Below, in pieces: positions 53,714-62,769 of a stretch of 64,000 nucleotides of DNA. The stretch covers positions 1,054,001 to 1,118,000 of the forward strand of contig CP060220.1 of NCBI GenBank assembly GCA_023898385.1. The letters run 5' to 3'. The DNA comes from Pseudobdellovibrionaceae bacterium. Lineage in GTDB: Bacteria; Bdellovibrionota; Bdellovibrionia; Bdellovibrionales; UBA1609. The stretch's first letter is position 1. Every line of letters starts with the position of its first letter. The notes under the pieces were generated by a model that saw nothing but the letters and a program-made list of their open reading frames with translations, did no database searches and was not told where the DNA came from. The position numbers were made by a program, and so were the translations under genes.

Positions 53714-54919
53714 ATGAGATACACCGTCTTCCATTGGATTTTTCGACTCGTGATACCCGTTCTACTTTTAACTGTGGTGGCTCGTTGCAGCTCTAAAAGC
53801 TCGTCTCCTGATATCCCTGACAGCTCTTGGCAAAGCAACATGCATGGCCTCTCTTCTACGCTCATGGAAATCTACCCACTCGTAGTCAGCAAAGACCAGT
53901 TTGAGCAACCTGAAAATTTTCATCGTATAGAAAAGTCCACTGATCGATTGCTAAAGCTTGCTCGAGACTTGAATGAAAACCATGAAAAAGCGGCAGCTAT
54001 CGATAAAGATCCAAGCCTTAAACTCATTGCAGCAAGCTTTGAAAGAGAGCTCTCGACAGCCGCTGAAGGTTTGCGCTTGGGCAAGCGAAGCTACTCGCGA
54101 TATGTCCTCAAGAATGCCACCAATTACTGCATTCAGTGTCACACACGTGGCACCTGGGGACCTGAAGTGGCCACCTGGAAAGAAGATCCGCGACTTAAAT
54201 TGCTTGAACCCAACGAAAAAGCCGAGATCATGTTGGCTGTTCGTGACTTTAACGGTGCACTAGAAGTTTACAAAAATGTCCTGAACGACCCTCGATCCTA
54301 CGAGAAAACCCCCTTTGCATGGGAACAGGCCGCAAGAAATGCATTGAACTTGGCAATTAGGGTTAAAAAAGACCCTGATCTGGCATTAGCCCTCACCGAT
54401 CAGATTTTATCTACGCCCAAACGCGCCTTATTTTTAAAAAACGATGCCCGTAGTTGGCGCCGACAAATTGTAAAATGGAAGTTTGATGAAAAAAGACTGA
54501 AAAATTTAAAAGACAAAGACAAGCTGGCTGTAGCTAAGAAAATTTTAGACGAAGCTCACAAAAAACAAACCCTAGTGAATCAAGGCTTGTCTTACATTCA
54601 CTTTTTACGGGCCTCAGGCCTGCTTCATGAATTTCTTCGAAGCCAGCCGAGCAAGTCCCAAGCGGCCGAAGCGTACTTCTTGCTAGGTCAAGCCTATGAA
54701 GGTCAAAAATCCGATCGCCTCTCTGCACTGGATGAGTATTACTACAAAGCTTGTATCAACCAACTTCCCCATAGCGAACTTTCCATGAAGTGCTACACCC
54801 GCTATGAAGAAATCATGTATTTCGACTTCTCAGGAAGCGGCGGACTAGCCATGCCCCCAAGCGCCCTCACATATCTCAACTACCTAAGGGAGCTAGCCGC
54901 ACCGAAAAAAGCGGAATAA
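53714..54919 (+). CDS. Lipoprotein with one c-type haem site and TPR-like helices
   Basis: 401 aa from the ATG at 53714, with AAGGGG before it; the frame is open 33 codons further up but lacks a signal there. The lipobox is VVARC (Cys25). A cytochrome-type helical bundle follows with CIQCH (139-143). Helical repeats of TPR type fill the rest (NGALEVYKNVL, AAEAYFLLGQAYEGQ). Likely a periplasmic, membrane-tethered electron carrier or assembly factor. Directly followed by a giant palindrome. Confidence 0.78.
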   Translation: MRYTVFHWIFRLVIPVLLLTVVARCSSKSSSPDIPDSSWQSNMHGLSSTLMEIYPLVVSKDQFEQPENFHRIEKSTDRLLKLARDLNENHEKAAAIDKDPSLKLIAASFERELSTAAEGLRLGKRSYSRYVLKNATNYCIQCHTRGTWGPEVATWKEDPRLKLLEPNEKAEIMLAVRDFNGALEVYKNVLNDPRSYEKTPFAWEQAARNALNLAIRVKKDPDLALALTDQILSTPKRALFLKNDARSWRRQIVKWKFDEKRLKNLKDKDKLAVAKKILDEAHKKQTLVNQGLSYIHFLRASGLLHEFLRSQPSKSQAAEAYFLLGQAYEGQKSDRLSALDEYYYKACINQLPHSELSMKCYTRYEEIMYFDFSGSGGLAMPPSALTYLNYLRELAAPKKAE

Positions 54920-55034
54920 GGAAAAGGTATCCTCCAAAAGGTATCGGATTACTTTTGGTAGCAATGGTGCGTCACTTTGGTGACGCGCTATTGCTACCAA
55001 AAGTAATCCGATACCTTTTGGAGGATACCTTTCC
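54920..55034. repeat. Near-perfect 115-bp palindrome between convergent genes
   Basis: The left arm 54920-54975 and right arm 54980-55034 are complementary over about 54 bp, with one extra A and two mismatches near the loop (TTTG). The arms include the decamer AAAAGGTATC twice each. It occupies the whole gap between two convergent stop codons. No T tract is present, so it is not a standard terminator, but it would stop or protect both transcripts. Confidence 0.85.
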
Positions 55035-55035
55035 G

Positions 55036-55872
55036 CTACTTTATGAAAAAGTAATTCATATAGGGGTAGTCTTCTTTAAACTCTGTGGTGGGGATTAAAT
55101 CCCCTCTTCGATTTAACATATGGGCCATAAAGCCACGATCAGAAAACCACACTAGTATTTCTTGGGCAGAGGTGCCCGCTTGCTTTAAGTTGGGCTCGTT
55201 GAGTTCCACACAAAATACGCGAGAGCCCGGCGCCTCAGTAATGGCTACAGCTCCTTGCAACACATGAAGTTCGTGCCCCTCCACATCAATTTTAATCAAG
55301 TCGGGAAGTTGATGACCCAGAACTCCTTCATTCCAAAGAGAATCCAGGGTTTTGGCCTGGCACTTTATAGTCTCGCCCTGCCCTCTTTGTTCACCCTCAG
55401 AAACTACCTGTCCCCAGCCCGACTCGGACTCACCAAAAGAGGCAAAACTCACCTCCCCTTCTTGATCAGACAAACAGTAGGGAAAGATCTCGTAATGACT
55501 GAACTGATTGAGTTCCATGTTGCCGGCAAATTCTTTTCTGTTATTCGGCATGGGCTCGAAGGCCAATATTTGAATTTGTGGGTTCTCACTGGCGGCTAAG
55601 GCGCTGAAATATCCAATGTTCGCACCTATGTCGAAAAACACCTGACTTTTTTTGGCCAGTGGTCGAAAGGCCACTTCGGTTTCAGGTTCATGGTTTCCTT
55701 TTATGAACATACGACGCTGAATGCGATCCTTGAGGCGAAGATTCAAACGAAAACCAGGTCGCATGGTCTGCGTGACAAAGGCGGATGTCGGGGGGCTTAA
55801 CTTAAGTAAGGCTCCCCCTAAAAAAAGCTTGCCCGGAAACTGAGGTAACCGGGCATACCACGATAGGTTCAT
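55036..55872 (-). CDS. FkbM-family methyltransferase
   Basis: 278 aa. The SAM-binding motif is VFFDIGANIGYFSALAA, followed by LAFEPMPNNRKEFAGN and the FkbM IKIDVEGHELHVLQGA block. FkbM enzymes methylate sugars or polyketides, often in surface polysaccharides. It follows the outer-membrane protein gene by six bases and ends at the giant palindrome. Confidence 0.88.
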   Translation of the reverse strand: MNLSWYARLPQFPGKLFLGGALLKLSPPTSAFVTQTMRPGFRLNLRLKDRIQRRMFIKGNHEPETEVAFRPLAKKSQVFFDIGANIGYFSALAASENPQIQILAFEPMPNNRKEFAGNMELNQFSHYEIFPYCLSDQEGEVSFASFGESESGWGQVVSEGEQRGQGETIKCQAKTLDSLWNEGVLGHQLPDLIKIDVEGHELHVLQGAVAITEAPGSRVFCVELNEPNLKQAGTSAQEILVWFSDRGFMAHMLNRRGDLIPTTEFKEDYPYMNYFFIK

Positions 55873-55878
55873 GTTGAA

Positions 55879-56685
55879 CTAAAATTTAAATGAAAGTTTC
55901 GCTGTGTACTTGGTGCTATCAAGAACCTGCCCCACTTCAGCCGCCAATCGGAACAACAAAAGATTCAATTGGGCACCCACGAAGTATTGCATGCCTGACT
56001 TCGATGCTGAGGCACTTGTTCCGCTGGTCAAACTGGGATCAAAAAAGTCGGCAACAGCAAGAGCATTTGTCAAACTCACGTCACCACTGGCCGAAATAAA
56101 TCCAAGGCCGGCATAGGGCTCAATTACAACAAAACTGCGGCTCGCCACGGCAGTCAAACCATACGAAGTACTGGCGTATTCCACATCCGTCGCCACTGAG
56201 TTAACAGTTTGCGAAAATTTAAGCTCACTATTGGTGTAGTGAAGCCGCAACGCCAAGTCCAGAGGCAAACTCAAAATAGAATCGGTCATCGTCCACTTCA
56301 CCGCTAAACCCAAGTTGCTCATATTAAAATCACCAGAGTCCATACTTGGAAAATAATTGATTTCGCCTGTGATTCCCATGGGCACTGATACAGCCGCTAG
56401 AAGATTCAAGTGAGGAATCCCGGCGATGTCTGCATTGGGATCCACTTGCTTGGCTAAATCATTCACACCCGGTGTTTGAGATAAACCCGCGAGTACACCC
56501 ACTTCCACGCCAAATACAGTGCCAAGACTGGACGCCGGAGACACCGACGTGAATGCAAAGTTCGATGTGAAATCTCCAACTATTTTTTCAAGATCACTTC
56601 CATCAATACTAGTAAACGATGGTGCCGCAGCAAAACTCACCGCAGAATAAATCAGGCCAGCCAAAAACACGAGTAACCGCTTCAT
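55879..56685 (-). CDS. Outer-membrane protein (DUF6588-like)
   Basis: 268 aa. The signal peptide ends AVSFAA. It is beta-rich, with strands such as GITGEINYFPS, LDLALRLHYTNSELKFSQT, SYGLTAVASRSFVVIEPYAGLGF, MQYFVGAQLNLLLFRLAAEVGQ and a C-terminal Phe. This matches predicted DUF6588-type barrels. Co-transcribed with the FkbM gene. Confidence 0.75.
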   Translation of the reverse strand: MKRLLVFLAGLIYSAVSFAAAPSFTSIDGSDLEKIVGDFTSNFAFTSVSPASSLGTVFGVEVGVLAGLSQTPGVNDLAKQVDPNADIAGIPHLNLLAAVSVPMGITGEINYFPSMDSGDFNMSNLGLAVKWTMTDSILSLPLDLALRLHYTNSELKFSQTVNSVATDVEYASTSYGLTAVASRSFVVIEPYAGLGFISASGDVSLTNALAVADFFDPSLTSGTSASASKSGMQYFVGAQLNLLLFRLAAEVGQVLDSTKYTAKLSFKF

Positions 56686-56787
56686 ATATACCCCCTCATA
56701 AAGATTAAAGAATTTTAATATTGCAAATAACGTTGATGCAAGAGATCCGTCACACCCTGCAGCGCAAAAAAACTTCGTCCACGCACT

Positions 56788-57666
56788 CTATGATTGGCCG
56801 AGTAAAATAAAAAATCCAGCGGCAAACAGGGTAAAGGCCCCTAGCAAATACCGACTGGGCCATTCTTTTCGATAAACGCACTCAACAATGGCCGCAAACA
56901 TAGGACCCGTAATACCTATAGCTGCCACACTGGCCAAATGCCCGCCTTTAATGGCCTCAAGATAAAGCAACAAAGCCAAAAAAGTGCCCGCAAAACTGGC
57001 AACCACAATCAACGATTGTTGTTTTTTTGACCACCGATAGAGATTTTTGAAGAGCCCCAAGGGATAAAATTGACTAAATATGAAAAAACCCAACACGGCA
57101 CTTAAACAGCGATAAAAGTGGCCCTCAATAGCCCCAATGTGAGGAGCGTTATCAAACCCGTATCGACTTAAAAGAACGCCGGCAGAATCAATCAACACCG
57201 CCACCAGTGCAAACAATAACCCTTTGATTTCCCAGCGAGCGGTTTTTTTAAAGTTCTCTAGCGAAAACAAAAACAAACAGCCGAGCAAAAACACAATGGC
57301 CACAAGTTTACTGGCGTCCATTTCTTGCCCTAGCCACAAATAACCAAAAAATCCTAAAAATACGGGCTGAAAACCAAATAACACCAAGCTGCGAGTGACC
57401 CCGAGGCGCACAAAGGCACTGAGCAGGAAAAGATCTCCCACAGCCAGTCCAATAAATCCACTGAGCAAAAAGGCCCCGAGTGAGTTTAAGGCGAGATCAT
57501 TAAACCCGCCCATCATCAATACGGCAAAGAAGCTGGCTATCAATGCGACAAAAGCTTTAAAGGCATTCATCCAGTAGGCCGACACCTGCCTGGAGAAAGT
57601 CATGTAAACCAAAGAGGCCACAGAAAAACTGATATTGGCCCCTAGGGCGAACAAATAGCTGGACAT
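56788..57666 (-). CDS. EamA/DMT-family transporter
   Basis: 292 aa with about ten transmembrane helices arranged as two EamA repeats. The family motifs are weak but the topology and length fit. Substrate unknown. Transcribed separately from its neighbours (gaps of about 100 and 65 bases). Confidence 0.82.
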   Translation of the reverse strand: MSSYLFALGANISFSVASLVYMTFSRQVSAYWMNAFKAFVALIASFFAVLMMGGFNDLALNSLGAFLLSGFIGLAVGDLFLLSAFVRLGVTRSLVLFGFQPVFLGFFGYLWLGQEMDASKLVAIVFLLGCLFLFSLENFKKTARWEIKGLLFALVAVLIDSAGVLLSRYGFDNAPHIGAIEGHFYRCLSAVLGFFIFSQFYPLGLFKNLYRWSKKQQSLIVVASFAGTFLALLLYLEAIKGGHLASVAAIGITGPMFAAIVECVYRKEWPSRYLLGAFTLFAAGFFILLGQS

Positions 57667-57731
57667 TCTTGTTTACCATTTCGAAAGGTAATCCCCCACT
57701 TGGGGGTACCGCGAAATCCTATTTGAAAAGC

Positions 57732-59105
57732 CTATTTGTTCAGACCAAAAAGCTCACGGATTTTTTTCCGCCGATATGAAAAAATATTCTTCACATCGGA
57801 CCGCACAAAGGACGAAGCCCCCAGTTGACCCAGGTAGCCAAGGGGCACTTTAAAACTCACTCGGTCCACCAGTAACGTGCCACCAGCCAAATCCTCAAAC
57901 GAATGCGTGTGATGCCAAAAACGGTAAGGCCCCTTTGTCTGCTCGTCCACAAAACGATCTTCCGGTTGCCACTGACTGATCACTGACTGCCAACGGGCCG
58001 GCACGCCGTGAATCTTCAATCGGTAATCAATCAAGGTGCCCTCTTCAATGGCGGACGTGCTTTTACCGATCACATGAAAACTCAAATTGGGTGGAGTAAT
58101 GGTCTGCAAGTTGTTTTCATCGGCAAAAAATGGAAACACAGTTTCACGTGTTTTATTGACCCACTGTTGAAACTCCAAAACCTGTGCCCCATCGTGGGGG
58201 TATAATTCTGAAAGGGCTTCCTCTAATGAAGAGTATCGAAAATCAAAGCCGGCCAATAATGCTTTTTCTGGGGCACACCTTTGACTTCCAAGTAGTACAT
58301 TGGCCATTTCTCCTTTCAAGAACCGCAACATCATTTGAGGCACAGGCAAAAATGTCCAGCTGTTAAAACGAGCGTTCAATGCCTTAGTAAAATCAAGATT
58401 CGAAACCGGATGAGGCGCAACCCCGTTAATCACTCCCCGCACGTCAGAATTCTCCATGGCAAAAACAAAAAGGCGTGCGACATCATCCAGGTGCACCCAA
58501 CTGATCCACTGCTTGCCACTTCCCAGAGCCCCCAAAACCTGGTTTCGAGCCAAGGGATCGAGCTGAGTTAAGGCTCCGCCGCCATGACCTAGCACCACAC
58601 CAATGCGGACACTCACCCACCGCGTAGAAGTTTGTGTGAACCCTCGCTCAACTTCGCCCTCCCACGCCTCACACACCTCGGACAAAAATCCATCACCTCG
58701 CGCGGTTTCTTCAGCGAGAATTTCATCACCCCGGTCCCCATAAAAACCAATTGCTGAGGCAGACACAAACGCTTTGGGCTCCACACTAAAAGCCTTTAAG
58801 GACTGAATGAGATCTTTTGTACCCTGAACTCGCGACTGATGAATCTCAGATTTGACTTTCTCCGACCAGCGCTTATCCGCCACAGGCTCTCCGGCTAAAT
58901 GAATCACAGCTTCAACATTTTGAACGGCCGCCTCAGGCAACGGGCCTTGCCCCGCCCATTCGTGAACTTCACAGGGCAGATCAAATCGGTCGCTGAAATT
59001 CTTCGAAGACCGCGTGAGCACCACCAGACTGTGACCGTTTTTCAGCAAATAATAGGCAATACGTCGCCCCAAAAAACCTGTGGCCCCGGTCATCAATACC
59101 CGCAT
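57732..59105 (-). CDS. TIGR01777-type SDR epimerase fused to SRPBCC domain
   Basis: 457 aa. The N-terminal short-chain dehydrogenase-type domain (about 1-300) has LMTGATGFLGRRIA, VIHLAGEPVADKRW and SASAIGFYGDRGDE, with the DUF1731-like end (RFNSWTFLPVPQMMLRFL). A C-terminal SRPBCC domain (about 320-457) carries IEEGTLIDYRLKIHGVPARWQSVI and VDRVSFKVPLGYLGQ. Such proteins often lie beside B12-dependent light regulators in other bacteria. It is divergent from the MerR-type gene with a shared promoter region. Confidence 0.85.
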   Translation of the reverse strand: MRVLMTGATGFLGRRIAYYLLKNGHSLVVLTRSSKNFSDRFDLPCEVHEWAGQGPLPEAAVQNVEAVIHLAGEPVADKRWSEKVKSEIHQSRVQGTKDLIQSLKAFSVEPKAFVSASAIGFYGDRGDEILAEETARGDGFLSEVCEAWEGEVERGFTQTSTRWVSVRIGVVLGHGGGALTQLDPLARNQVLGALGSGKQWISWVHLDDVARLFVFAMENSDVRGVINGVAPHPVSNLDFTKALNARFNSWTFLPVPQMMLRFLKGEMANVLLGSQRCAPEKALLAGFDFRYSSLEEALSELYPHDGAQVLEFQQWVNKTRETVFPFFADENNLQTITPPNLSFHVIGKSTSAIEEGTLIDYRLKIHGVPARWQSVISQWQPEDRFVDEQTKGPYRFWHHTHSFEDLAGGTLLVDRVSFKVPLGYLGQLGASSFVRSDVKNIFSYRRKKIRELFGLNK

Positions 59106-59156
59106 AAAAGTCTCCTTGTACCATTCATTTTGATCCTACGAGCCAATATCGAGTTT

Positions 59157-59186
59157 TGTCAAATTAACTTAGACAACTATTTGACA
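59157..59186. promoter_or_regulatory. Divergent promoters sharing an inverted-repeat operator
   Basis: TGTCAAAT (59157-59164) and ATTTGACA (59179-59186) form a perfect inverted repeat. Each arm supplies a -35 hexamer, TTGACA. On the plus strand it is followed after 17 bases by TAGACT and on the minus strand after 18 bases by TAGGAT. A regulator on this repeat would control both genes. Confidence 0.5.
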
Positions 59187-59216
59187 CCCATGCAGGCGAA
59201 AAATAGACTGCCTTTT

Positions 59217-60236
59217 ATGGACAACAAAGCCATGGGTCTATTGACCGTAAACACAGTTTCTCGACTAGCCAATATCTCAGCCCACTCGCTGCGCGCCTGG
59301 GAGCGTCGTTATAATGCGGTCACCCCCCAGCGTTCACCTTCAGGTCGACGCTCTTATACAGTGAAAGACGTGGAGCGCCTGCGGATTTTAAAAAATCTTG
59401 TGGACCATGGGTTCACCATCGGTCGAATCGCCAACCTCCCCGATAGTGAATTGCTCACCTTAGTGACCCAAATCCAACGAACACCCGAAGCCACCAAGAC
59501 AAATTCGTCAACCCCATTGACCCTTCCCGCGCCCCGGCAATTAAGTCTAAGTGCTCAGGCCGAGCAATCACCATGGATCAGAGAACTACTGCAAGACCTT
59601 CTCGACTACAAACTCACACAGGTGGCCCAACATTTATTTCGTGCGAGAAATCAAATGGCGGCCCGCTCCTTTGTTGTGGAATTTATCTCGCCCTTACTAG
59701 CTGAAGTAGGGCACTTGTCTTCAATTGGTGAGCTGTCCGTCTCGCAGGAACACGCCCTCTCAGCTATCTTGCGTGACCAAATTTCACAACTGCATGTGAA
59801 CTTGGTCGCTGCAAACTTCGATGGCGCATCCGTTAAAATGGCCCTCGCCACCAGAGAGGGTGACCTTCATGAGTTTGGTATCATTTTGTCAAATGTGCTG
59901 CTTCGTCATCACGGCATTAGCACTCATTACTTTGGCGCCAATCTTCCAGCCTCGGCACTAGCGGACGCCATGAATGCCCTAAAAATCACGCATGTGGTGT
60001 TAGGCAACACGCCTCTTCCTCCTGAGTTAGAAAAGGTTACATTAGGTGAGTACATCCGTGAACTCGTGCATTTGGTGAAACATCCCTTTCAAATTTGGGT
60101 GGGCGGAAAAAACACTCAACTTAATTTATATGGCCCCGCGAGCGACCAAGTGGTACTTGTCCCTAGCCTTACTGATCTTGACCAGATGGCCGATGAATTA
60201 GTAGCAACACGCCTTAGGACTGCAGGACCCACTTGA
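59217..60236 (+). CDS. MerR-family regulator with B12-binding domain (CarH/LitR-like)
   Basis: 339 aa. The start at 59217 is chosen because the predicted promoter would begin transcription near there; ATGs at 59190 and 59232 are alternatives. The MerR HTH is LTVNTVSRLANISAHSLRAW and RRSYTVKDVERLRIL. The C-terminal half carries the Met-H/Cbl-binding region with SVSQEHALSAIL and GDLHEFG, the DxHxxG cobalamin motif. In CarH such proteins sense light through adenosylcobalamin. Its stop overlaps the ABC1 gene start. Confidence 0.82.
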   Translation: MDNKAMGLLTVNTVSRLANISAHSLRAWERRYNAVTPQRSPSGRRSYTVKDVERLRILKNLVDHGFTIGRIANLPDSELLTLVTQIQRTPEATKTNSSTPLTLPAPRQLSLSAQAEQSPWIRELLQDLLDYKLTQVAQHLFRARNQMAARSFVVEFISPLLAEVGHLSSIGELSVSQEHALSAILRDQISQLHVNLVAANFDGASVKMALATREGDLHEFGIILSNVLLRHHGISTHYFGANLPASALADAMNALKITHVVLGNTPLPPELEKVTLGEYIRELVHLVKHPFQIWVGGKNTQLNLYGPASDQVVLVPSLTDLDQMADELVATRLRTAGPT

Positions 60237-61552
60237 TGGCATCAAAAAAAATCTCTCGATTAAAAACCGGTGTATTCTCGCGGCAGATGAAACTTGCCAA
60301 AATGATTGTCCAATCGGGAGCCCAGGCGGCCGCCACCTCCTTTGATGTTTGGATGAATCAAGACAACAGGGAAAGTCTCACTGAAGAATATCTAAAAAAA
60401 CAAGCCCGACTTTGGGCTGACGAATTGGGGCAACTCAAAGGCAGCGCAATGAAAGTGGGACAGATGCTTTCTGTTTACGGCGAGCACTTTTTGCCTCCAA
60501 AGGCCAATGAGTTTTTGCGCACTCTACAAAAAGATTCACCCGCTGTGGACTGGGCAGTGATGAAAAAGCAACTTCACCAAGAATTGGGAAGCCAACTTGA
60601 GGCCCTGGTTGTAGACCCAACACCCATAGGTACCGCATCCATCGGTCAAGTCCACAAAGCCCAACACAAATCCAGTGGCCAGTGGTTGGCGTTGAAGATT
60701 CAATATCCCGGAGTCGACAAAGCCGTGCACAGTGATTTGAAAGCACTTAAAACCATGTTGCAACTGGCAAAGCTGTTGCCTAAATCTGAGCGCACCGACT
60801 CTTTGTTCGCGGAAGTGAACGAAATGTTAAATCAAGAGATGGATTACACTTGCGAACTCCGCCTCATGGAGCAATATCGGTCGCATTTGGCAGGCAACGA
60901 AGACTATCTCATTCCAAAAACCTTTCCTGAGTTTTGTTCTCAGCGAGTGCTCGCCACTGAGTACATCGAAGGGGTCAGCGTGACCAGCCCTGAATTGGGC
61001 CAATGGCCGCAAGAGCGCCGCAACAAAGTGGCTGAGATATATCTTAAACTGTACCTTGAAGAACTTTTTTCTTGGGCCTTGGTGCAAACCGACCCCCATG
61101 TGGGCAATTACCTAATCAAACCAGGCCCCCACCGTGACCAACTGGTTTTATTTGATTTTGGTGCCACTCGAAATGTGGAACCTGAATTTATAGAACCCTA
61201 TCGACAGCTGGTTTTATCGGCCGCAAGAAAAGACCGGTCTCAGCTCATGGAAGCCTCAGAGAAAATTGGTTTTGTGCTGCCTGAAGATTCTGATGTTTTA
61301 CGCCAACACTACATAGATCTTTGTGATTTGATCGTCGAGCCCTTTATGGATGACATCATCTACGATTTTTCAGACTCTGACTTACCTAAACGAGTGGTGC
61401 AAAAAGGCCGTGATTTGATCTCTGCGTTTCACCTGCGCGTACCTCCCCACCAAACTATGTTTTTAGATCGAAAACTAGGCGGTTCCTTTACGTTTTTATC
61501 TCTGCTCGGCGCTAAGATTGCCCCAAGAAAGTGGCTTGAGCCCTACCTTTAG
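60236..61552 (+). CDS. ABC1/UbiB-family atypical kinase
   Basis: 438 aa. The KxGQ motif is in AMKVGQMLS, the alanine-rich nucleotide loop is TASIGQVHKA, and the catalytic motifs are LKIQYPGVDKAV and QTDPHVGNYLI, with VLFDFGATRNV. UbiB-type proteins support ubiquinone or lipid metabolism. Coupled translationally to the CarH-like regulator, so it may be light- or B12-responsive. Its stop overlaps that of the convergent exonuclease gene. Confidence 0.9.
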   Translation: MASKKISRLKTGVFSRQMKLAKMIVQSGAQAAATSFDVWMNQDNRESLTEEYLKKQARLWADELGQLKGSAMKVGQMLSVYGEHFLPPKANEFLRTLQKDSPAVDWAVMKKQLHQELGSQLEALVVDPTPIGTASIGQVHKAQHKSSGQWLALKIQYPGVDKAVHSDLKALKTMLQLAKLLPKSERTDSLFAEVNEMLNQEMDYTCELRLMEQYRSHLAGNEDYLIPKTFPEFCSQRVLATEYIEGVSVTSPELGQWPQERRNKVAEIYLKLYLEELFSWALVQTDPHVGNYLIKPGPHRDQLVLFDFGATRNVEPEFIEPYRQLVLSAARKDRSQLMEASEKIGFVLPEDSDVLRQHYIDLCDLIVEPFMDDIIYDFSDSDLPKRVVQKGRDLISAFHLRVPPHQTMFLDRKLGGSFTFLSLLGAKIAPRKWLEPYL

Positions 61553-62253
61553 TTGAGCTCATGCACACTGATATCAAAGGGAAATACTCCGGGATTTGCG
61601 TCGCAGGCTTTCATGGATTTCACCCAAATGCGACGACCGGCATCCCATCGAAATCCCATCTTTTTTGCCTCTTCGCGCTCGTCATAGGTCACATGAGACA
61701 CCACTTCCACATTGGGACTCTTTTGCCGCACCAACACCTCATCAAAATCAAACTGAGACAATAGCTGTAGCATGGTGATCACATCAAAAAGTGCCCGGTG
61801 GGAATAGGGATTAAACACACCATAATCGGCAGCCACATGGGTGAGTTTTCTGGATGACACCCGATTCGAAAAAGGAAGATCATACAAAGTGTCGATCCAT
61901 GGTTTTGATGGATCAGCCACAAATCCACAACGCATCAACTCGTTTTCATAAAAGGACCGATCAAAACTCACATTGTGAGCCACCACATAGTCACATTGAC
62001 TCACCAAATCCTGCAAACGAGAAAAAGCCGCCACCCCGTCTTCACCAAAGCGGTCTATATCTTCTTGGGTGATCCCTGTCACTTCTGTGATTTCAGGCGG
62101 GAGTTGAATATGGGGTTCGGGCTTAATCAATTCTGAAAAAAGCTGCACAGGTCTTCGTCGATCGGTATCCCAAACCACGGCACCGATTTCGATCACGCGA
62201 TTCTCAGTGGCATCAAGACCGGTGGTCTCAAAATCTAGGCCTAGTATTAACAT
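61549..62253 (-). CDS. DnaQ-like 3'-5' exonuclease
   Basis: 234 aa from the ATG at 62253 with AAGGGGG four bases upstream. The exonuclease motifs are LDFETTGL (Exo I), VVAHNVSFDRSF (Exo II) and YSHRALFDV (Exo III, DEDDh type). After the domain a C-terminal extension (DEREEAKKMGFRWDAGRRIWVK) resembles a small DUF5710-like nucleic-acid-associated motif. Role in proofreading or RNA processing undetermined. Confidence 0.85.
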   Translation of the reverse strand: MLILGLDFETTGLDATENRVIEIGAVVWDTDRRRPVQLFSELIKPEPHIQLPPEITEVTGITQEDIDRFGEDGVAAFSRLQDLVSQCDYVVAHNVSFDRSFYENELMRCGFVADPSKPWIDTLYDLPFSNRVSSRKLTHVAADYGVFNPYSHRALFDVITMLQLLSQFDFDEVLVRQKSPNVEVVSHVTYDEREEAKKMGFRWDAGRRIWVKSMKACDANPGVFPFDISVHELN

Positions 62254-62312
62254 GAATCCCCCTTTACGCTTAATCAGGCAGATCCTTTTTCTAATGACAA
62301 ATTCTTCACAAT

Positions 62313-62720
62313 TCAAGATTGAAATTGGTCTTGCACTTCTTGAGGTGGGGCCGAGGGCTTTGACCAAATGTAAACAAGCACTGACACAATCACAGAAACA
62401 TAGCCCCATCGCGCCCACAACGGCAACGGCACCCAATACAGTGTGCCCGCTGACCCAGCAACAATCACCACGGAGGCCAACACCTTGGCCCGCAACCGGA
62501 TGACTTTATATTGCTCCCAATCTCGGAGCATTGGCCCTACACGGGGCCGCGTTAAAAGCCAGTGATGCCAGCGGGGCGAGCTTTTTGAAAAAAAGAACGC
62601 CGCCACCAGTAAAAAAGGAACCGTGGGCATCACTGGAAGCACGGCGCCAACTAACCCTAAGCCCACAAACAAAAAACCCAAGGCCTTAAAAATATTTCTC
62701 TGTATTCTCTTTGTCACCAC
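62313..62720 (-). CDS. DUF454 (YbaN-like) inner-membrane protein
   Basis: 135 aa with two to three membrane helices and the DUF454 pattern LGFLFVGLGLVGAVLPVMPTVPF and KSSPRWHHWLL. Function unknown in the family. It lies 59 bases upstream of the exonuclease on the same strand. Confidence 0.85.
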   Translation of the reverse strand: MVTKRIQRNIFKALGFLFVGLGLVGAVLPVMPTVPFLLVAAFFFSKSSPRWHHWLLTRPRVGPMLRDWEQYKVIRLRAKVLASVVIVAGSAGTLYWVPLPLWARWGYVSVIVSVLVYIWSKPSAPPQEVQDQFQS

Positions 62721-62769
62721 TGCTAGGAGTATAAATTAAATTCTGTTACGAATCCACTTCGGAGATTAA

